From positions 1 through 7,262 of the forward strand of contig JAGQQP010000202.1 in the NCBI GenBank assembly GCA_020426085.1: a DNA stretch of 7,262 bases, read 5' to 3'. Within the stretch, counting starts at the first letter, position 1. Each line of letters begins with the position of its first letter. Shown here piece by piece: positions 4,401-7,262 of this stretch. The stretch is from Planctomycetaceae bacterium (lineage in GTDB: Bacteria; Planctomycetota; Planctomycetia; Planctomycetales; Planctomycetaceae). The position numbers were made by a program, and so were the translations under genes. The notes under the pieces are model-generated. The model was not told the DNA's origin. It searched no databases and saw nothing but the letters and a program-made list of their open reading frames with translations.

Positions 4401-7262
4401 GATTATGACATCACACATCTGCTCAGGCTTTATCGGACTGACGCCAACGATATCGATTTATATGAATTTAACCTGGCAGTATCAGGCACGTTTCGTGCAG
4501 AAGTCTTTGCCGAGAGACTTACGAACTCCAGCCTCCTTAACAGCGTACTCACGTTATTTGATGAAAACCATAACGTCATCGCTCGCAACGATGACTACTT
4601 CAGCAATGATTCCTTTCTGGAACTGAATTTAGCCGCAGGGACCTACTTCATCGGCGTGACCAGCACCGGCAATGATAATTACAATCCGGAAATTGAAAAC
4701 TCAGGCGATAATGGTTCTACAGATGGTCAATATGAGTTGAGACTCAACTTCTCTGCTGACCCGGTCATTGACCTTACAACGCCATCTAACTCCGAAATCC
4801 TGCTGGACACTGATGGAACTGGAACGGCATTTGATGGAGATTCCGATGGAATTCCAGGTGGTGCCTATGATTTCTTTTTTGTCGCGAGTGATGCTTCCAA
4901 TACGATCTATGTCGACAAGACCAACCCCGCGGTCGGTGATGGCACACTGGGCAATGCTTATTCTACAATTGCAGAAGCGTTGAATAACGTTACTGCTTCA
5001 ACAGAAGTCATCCGCATTCTGGGTAATGGCGGTACCGATGGAGATCTCAGAACGACCGATGACAGTAACAATTACCTGATTGGCTATGACGATGACTTCA
5101 ACGTCCTGGCAGACGGGGAATCCATAATTGTTCCGCAAGGCGTGACTGTGGTCATCGATCAGGGTGCCGTCATCAAGCTGCAGAATACTGTAATCGACGT
5201 CGGCAGTTCTTCAACACTCGAAGATCGTAGCAACGCCGCCCTGCAGATTCTGGGAACTCCCGATGCGCAGGTGGTCCTGACCGCATACGGAAATGACGCT
5301 GTCGGTGGAGACGATGATGGTCCTTCAGACGGGGCCAATCCCGGTGACTGGGGTGGTATCATCTTCCGTGCTGACTCCGACTATGAAGATGATTCCGTGT
5401 TCCTGAACTACATCGCGAATGCCGATATCAGCTATGGTGGTGGCCAGGTTTATGTAGACTCTGTACTACAGACGATTGCCCCCATTCATATTGACGAAGC
5501 CCGTCCCACACTGGCATATAATAGAATTACTTATAGCGCGAATGCCGCTATTTCAGCAGATCCCAACAGCTTTGATGTAACTTTGATGAAGGGGGGCGAT
5601 TTCAACCACGATCAGACGCTGAAGCGAATCGGACCCGACATCTACGGAAACACGATCGTCGACAACTCACTCAACGGTTTGTTCATCCGCACTGAAACAC
5701 TGTTTGGTCAGGACATTGACAAGGTCAATGTCACTGCACGCTTTGACGATACCGATATCGTTCACATCATCACAGAAAATCTGTTCATCGAAGCCGGAAC
5801 AGGTGGCCCTGTCGCCACAGGAACGGGCCTGCAGGCACGCTATAGTGGAAGTGTCGTCTTTGATGCTGGTATGGTCGTGAAGCTCGGCGGTTCCCGGATT
5901 CAGACGGGGCGAGGTAATGCTGGTATTATTGCTGAGGGGACTGAAGAAGCACCTGTGATCTTCACTTCACTGTTCGATGATCGATACGGAGCTGGTGGAA
6001 CTTTTGATACAACCAACAACGATAGTCAGGGCGCTAATGAAAGAGGTGCACTGTCGGGTGACTGGGGTGGTATTATCCTCAACCAGACTTCTCATGGTTC
6101 AATTGACAATGCCATTATAGCCTTTGGAGGTGGTACCGTTCCCCTTGAAGGGTTCTCAGATTCATTCAACGCCATCGAAGTCCATCAGGCTGATCTGCGC
6201 GTTTCCAACACATTATTCGAAAGCAATGCCGGAGTCGCTTCTTCTACTGACCGCAACAGTCTCGGTAGAAATGAAGCAACCACGATTTTCGTGCGTGGCG
6301 CACAACCCATCATTGTGAATAACCGTTTTGTCAACAATGGTGGCAGCGTGGTCGACATCAATGCCAATTCACTTAAGTCAGATATCCTGGACGATTATGG
6401 GCGTTCAACGGGCCTTAACGATGCCTTTGACTATCTGGATGGCAATGCGGGACCATTAGTTCGACTGAATCGATTTGAAAATAATGGCACCAATGGAATG
6501 GTTGTTCGTGGAGAACTCCTGACCGTCGAATCGGTCTGGGATGATACTGACATTGACCATCTCTTGTATGACACAATCACGGTTGACAATTTCCACACTT
6601 ATGGTGGTTTACGTTTACAGAGTTCAACAGACGCCAGTCTGGTTGTAAAATTAGGCTCTGGTGCCGGATTTACAGCAACCGGACACGGGCTGGATATCAA
6701 CGATCGTATTGGCGGCATCGTACAGATTCTGGGTGACCCGCAGAACCCGGTCGTTTTGACATCGATCTACGATGACACGATAGGATCTGGAATTGGCCTG
6801 GATGGTTACAGTGTGACAGAAACTGTCACCGGTGTTTCCACAGCTCCTGCAGCCGGAGACTGGACCGGCCTGCAGTTTCTTGAAATGAGCAATGATCGCA
6901 ACGTCGCCATCCACAACGAAAATGAACTGGCGGTTCTTGATGGTAACGGGGACGTCAATGGCATTATTCGTAAAGCACAGTTCCTCGGAGAGCTGGCCCC
7001 AGATGAAAAAAGTGGTGATGAAAACCGACGACTTGGTTTCGAAGTCCATGGCTCTATCGCCAGCAATAACTCAGGTGATGTAGATATTTACAGTTTCAAT
7101 GCCGAAGCGGGTACTCAAGTCTGGATCGACATCGATCGCACAGGTCTGGCTCTGGATACCGTGATTGAACTGCTGGACCCACTGGGCCGTGTTATTGCAG
7201 TCGCCAATAATAACACCGATGCTGCTCCCGGAACGGCTCCCTCTGCGTCAACGGTCACACCA
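1437..7262 (+). CDS. Giant secreted-type mosaic protein with NHL propeller, matrixin-like zinc protease, PPC domains and beta-helix modules (3' end outside window)
   Basis: One frame is open for 1942 codons and runs off the window. Domains in order, with rough residue positions: basic leader 1-47; LEDRTLLA 48-55; Ig-like or SbsA-like beta-domains about 60-420, including an EF-hand-like loop DLDGNGLND at 234-242; an NHL-type propeller 428-769; a matrixin-like zinc peptidase about 844-995 with HEIGHSLGLGH at 955-965 (His955, His959 and His965 zinc ligands, Glu956 catalytic) and Met-turn SVMGD at 971-975; a PPC domain 1001-1106; an Asp-rich probable calcium loop 1124-1142; beta-helix-type sequence from 1158 with three diverged modules; and a second PPC domain from 1868. 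The only cysteine I see is Cys21, so there is no cysteine-switch propeptide. No classical hydrophobic signal peptide is seen, yet composition and domains point outside the cytoplasm. The peptidase family is firm; substrate and anchoring are unknown. It seems to be transcribed alone from its own promoter. The same peptidase-PPC-beta-helix order recurs, from memory, in other large planctomycete proteins. Confidence 0.93.
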   Translation, partial: MVVGRPSFVSSFRRSISLLNCLRRGQRKRQSRNQIKNYVSSYSTAEQLEDRTLLAGASLVNIEPNIDLSLTDGEVYHEAPQELTFVFSPGQEIDPNSLGGIQIVRSGSDGTFSDGNEVTIDPGYIGIGDNPNEVIVRFASALPDDHYQITIFGTGADPLLNLNGEAFRDFTDDGIQNGEDQIINFELDLGAKVVAVVSQPVLREQVLSVDETALQDGDTFTITVGGAVVTFEMDLDGNGLNDTNNRQVIYTAGDSASDIATTILGVFNGSLLATGGYATISQSGADLTISGDSFTPAISFSLVDPDTPGLTRADGDLVARDDQILVYFNDDDLNSDLANDPRFYQIIDTSTDTPLLTTDYTATYDALSDVTVLKLTSTSLNAGTQYRLRVGVSDTPNTATDTYSTLGSDSKTISILAGGGATSTPVSGVTTIGDLNLNDPSSLVVDGSGDYYFVHNDAGTRRILKVNHQTGIITVIAGNGSTAPANGILASDLQLSPSGPRDMVLDASGNLYFTDGVRILKIDAISQLVTVIAGGGFDDTPDTGDVPTDLILDTPAQLAIDSDGNIYFHDDGLHSLMLIDGNSGLLLGAVSTVLATSPFLITFDITDLEVDPLGNLFILTPGVPIASIDPGIYFINTQAGTTEYTPANQPPDLSTSPVLLAGGGSTALANGVLATDLDLSSVTDMSFDANGFLYYSDSDGYIVKFDPYADPAERTVEIVAGDGVAEAVVDGEPADTASLNSPTSLAIGTGNTPYLFDNGHNLLLRVENLPDQNSSFNTATDLTDVAHQWNAGTEEFVITSEIQPQGIGLPPLPGGNDEPGHRELPATLDAHIGSVGTNPVTAGSVSVVYYNFRDAYGTDVQGNQLHNAITEEQKQRTREIFEIYAYYLGVEFVESANQGITVVTGDLRVADAGLPVGPGGVGGVSTGPMVIMDSSDFTNPSDDVYGGSWMGVAFHEIGHSLGLGHALDIPSVMGDPLPQAGGQTVFPGDYDITHLLRLYRTDANDIDLYEFNLAVSGTFRAEVFAERLTNSSLLNSVLTLFDENHNVIARNDDYFSNDSFLELNLAAGTYFIGVTSTGNDNYNPEIENSGDNGSTDGQYELRLNFSADPVIDLTTPSNSEILLDTDGTGTAFDGDSDGIPGGAYDFFFVASDASNTIYVDKTNPAVGDGTLGNAYSTIAEALNNVTASTEVIRILGNGGTDGDLRTTDDSNNYLIGYDDDFNVLADGESIIVPQGVTVVIDQGAVIKLQNTVIDVGSSSTLEDRSNAALQILGTPDAQVVLTAYGNDAVGGDDDGPSDGANPGDWGGIIFRADSDYEDDSVFLNYIANADISYGGGQVYVDSVLQTIAPIHIDEARPTLAYNRITYSANAAISADPNSFDVTLMKGGDFNHDQTLKRIGPDIYGNTIVDNSLNGLFIRTETLFGQDIDKVNVTARFDDTDIVHIITENLFIEAGTGGPVATGTGLQARYSGSVVFDAGMVVKLGGSRIQTGRGNAGIIAEGTEEAPVIFTSLFDDRYGAGGTFDTTNNDSQGANERGALSGDWGGIILNQTSHGSIDNAIIAFGGGTVPLEGFSDSFNAIEVHQADLRVSNTLFESNAGVASSTDRNSLGRNEATTIFVRGAQPIIVNNRFVNNGGSVVDINANSLKSDILDDYGRSTGLNDAFDYLDGNAGPLVRLNRFENNGTNGMVVRGELLTVESVWDDTDIDHLLYDTITVDNFHTYGGLRLQSSTDASLVVKLGSGAGFTATGHGLDINDRIGGIVQILGDPQNPVVLTSIYDDTIGSGIGLDGYSVTETVTGVSTAPAAGDWTGLQFLEMSNDRNVAIHNENELAVLDGNGDVNGIIRKAQFLGELAPDEKSGDENRRLGFEVHGSIASNNSGDVDIYSFNAEAGTQVWIDIDRTGLALDTVIELLDPLGRVIAVANNNTDAAPGTAPSASTVTP
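1578..1601 (+). other. LEPR-XLL-type planctomycete N-terminal motif (LEDRTLLA)
   Basis: Residues 48-55 of the giant protein read LEDRTLLA, followed by GAS. Motifs of this form (LE.R.LLA) sit about 30-60 residues from the start of many large planctomycete extracellular proteins, after an Arg/Lys-rich stretch like the one seen here (many Arg and Lys between residues 13 and 37). The motif is presumed to mark export or surface localisation, but its mechanism is not established. Confidence 0.8.
2718..3743 (+). other. NHL-type beta-propeller domain (residues 428-769)
   Basis: About six segments follow the pattern 'P..l.vD..GnlYf.D......i.kid...g..t.iaG.G'. Clear examples are LDASGNLYFTDG then VRILKID and VTVIAGGG (blade 2), IDSDGNIYFHDDG (blade 3) and FDANGFLYYSDSDG then YIVKFD and EIVAGDG (blade 5). 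Blade 4 is longer and more degenerate, and blade 6 is truncated in its consensus. NHL propellers usually serve as binding platforms; here one precedes the protease and may bind substrate or a surface polymer, which is inference. Confidence 0.75.
3966..4421 (+). other. Matrixin-like metzincin catalytic domain (residues 844-995)
   Basis: The domain begins with the edge strand SVSVVYYNF, continues with a helix rich in Glu, Gln and Arg (EEQKQRTREIFEIYAYYLG) and the strand GITVVTGDLRVA, and reaches the zinc site HEIGHSLGLGH at 955-965. The Met-turn methionine Met973 lies eight residues after the third histidine. This is the full HExxHxxGxxH plus Met-turn set of metzincins, so an active zinc endopeptidase is expected. 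No inhibitory cysteine precedes it, so latency, if any, must come from another part of the protein. Confidence 0.88.
4437..4754 (+). other. First PPC (bacterial pre-peptidase C-terminal) domain (residues 1001-1106)
   Basis: The segment starts TDANDIDLYEFNL and continues with LLNSVLTLFDENHNVIARNDD, FLELNLAAGTYFIGVTSTG and YELRLNF. The order 'D.D.Y.f.l', 'D..l.lyd..g..ia.NDD', 'l...l.aGtYyigV' and a closing 'Y.l...' strand is the PPC/DVUA0089 pattern. Such beta-sandwich domains usually follow secreted peptidase domains and help secretion or substrate binding. It directly follows the catalytic domain here. Confidence 0.8.
5109..6887 (+). repeat. Three diverged tandem beta-helix modules of about 235-265 residues
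   Basis: Three landmarks recur in the same order. VIKL or VVKL appears at residues 1245, 1480 and 1736. 'G(T/D)P...VVLTS' and its variants follow (ILGTPDAQVVLTA, EGTEEAPVIFTS, ILGDPQNPVVLTS). GDWGGI, GDWGGI and GDWTGL appear at 1303, 1541 and 1807. The second and third modules also share DDTDIVH and DDTDIDH at 1437 and 1702. Short hydrophobic strands alternating with Asn and Gly turns (such as NRFVNNGG and NRFENNGTNG) fit a right-handed parallel beta-helix. The unit is introduced by IYVDKTNP and GNAYSTIAEAL at about 1157-1182, a common opening of such domains. Confidence 0.75.
7038..7262 (+). other. Start of a second PPC-like domain (residues 1868 to window end)
   Basis: FEVHGSIASNNSGDVDIYSFNAEAG, TQVWIDID and DTVIELLDPLGRVIAVANNN follow the PPC order of strands seen at 1001-1106. 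The domain is cut by the window end, so its closing strands are not seen. It sits immediately after the third beta-helix module, so the helix region is bracketed by two PPC-like domains. Confidence 0.7.

Noticed and set aside
5109..6887. Mobile element or recent DNA-level duplication behind the protein repeats
   Set aside because: The three modules are similar only in protein landmarks; I see no long identical DNA stretches, terminal inverted repeats or transposase.
6651..7049. A 132-codon reading frame on the minus strand
   Set aside because: It lies wholly inside the giant plus-strand gene, in a region with clear beta-helix module 3 and linker sequence. Its translation shows no recognisable motif, so it is an antisense shadow.

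Overview
The window looks like chromosomal DNA of a planctomycete, possibly Gimesia-like. The reasons are a giant, acidic, almost cysteine-free secreted-type protein carrying the planctomycete N-terminal signature LEDRTLLA, roughly 50% GC in the genes, and a much more AT-rich intergenic region. The genus is a guess; the phylum is well supported by the LEPR-XLL-type motif and the domain mosaic.

The layout is simple: two divergent genes, both cut by the window edges, separated by about 630 non-coding bases. On the minus strand (1-806) lies the first 268 codons of an alkaline-phosphatase-superfamily protein of the nucleotide pyrophosphatase/phosphodiesterase type. It keeps the nucleophile region but lacks several of the metal ligands usual in that superfamily. 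Positions 807-1436 are AT-rich and hold a good sigma70-like promoter (1333-1361), a terminator-like hairpin in the untranslated leader (1386-1412) and two pairs of short direct repeats that could be regulator sites.

On the plus strand, one uninterrupted reading frame runs from the ATG at 1437 past the window end (1942 codons seen). From the N-terminus it encodes a basic leader with LEDRTLLA, Ig-like or SbsA-like beta-domains, an NHL-type beta-propeller of about six blades, a matrixin-like zinc metallopeptidase domain (HEIGHSLGLGH plus Met-turn), a pre-peptidase C-terminal (PPC) domain, an Asp-rich probable calcium loop, three diverged tandem modules of a parallel beta-helix type, and the start of a second PPC domain. 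It is probably a very large cell-surface or secreted protease/adhesin.

The two genes share only the divergent control region; nothing in the sequence says they work in one pathway. I see no RNA gene, CRISPR array, insertion sequence, attachment site or replication origin. The best candidates for something undescribed are the altered metal site of the phosphodiesterase-like protein and the mosaic architecture and leader control of the giant protein.
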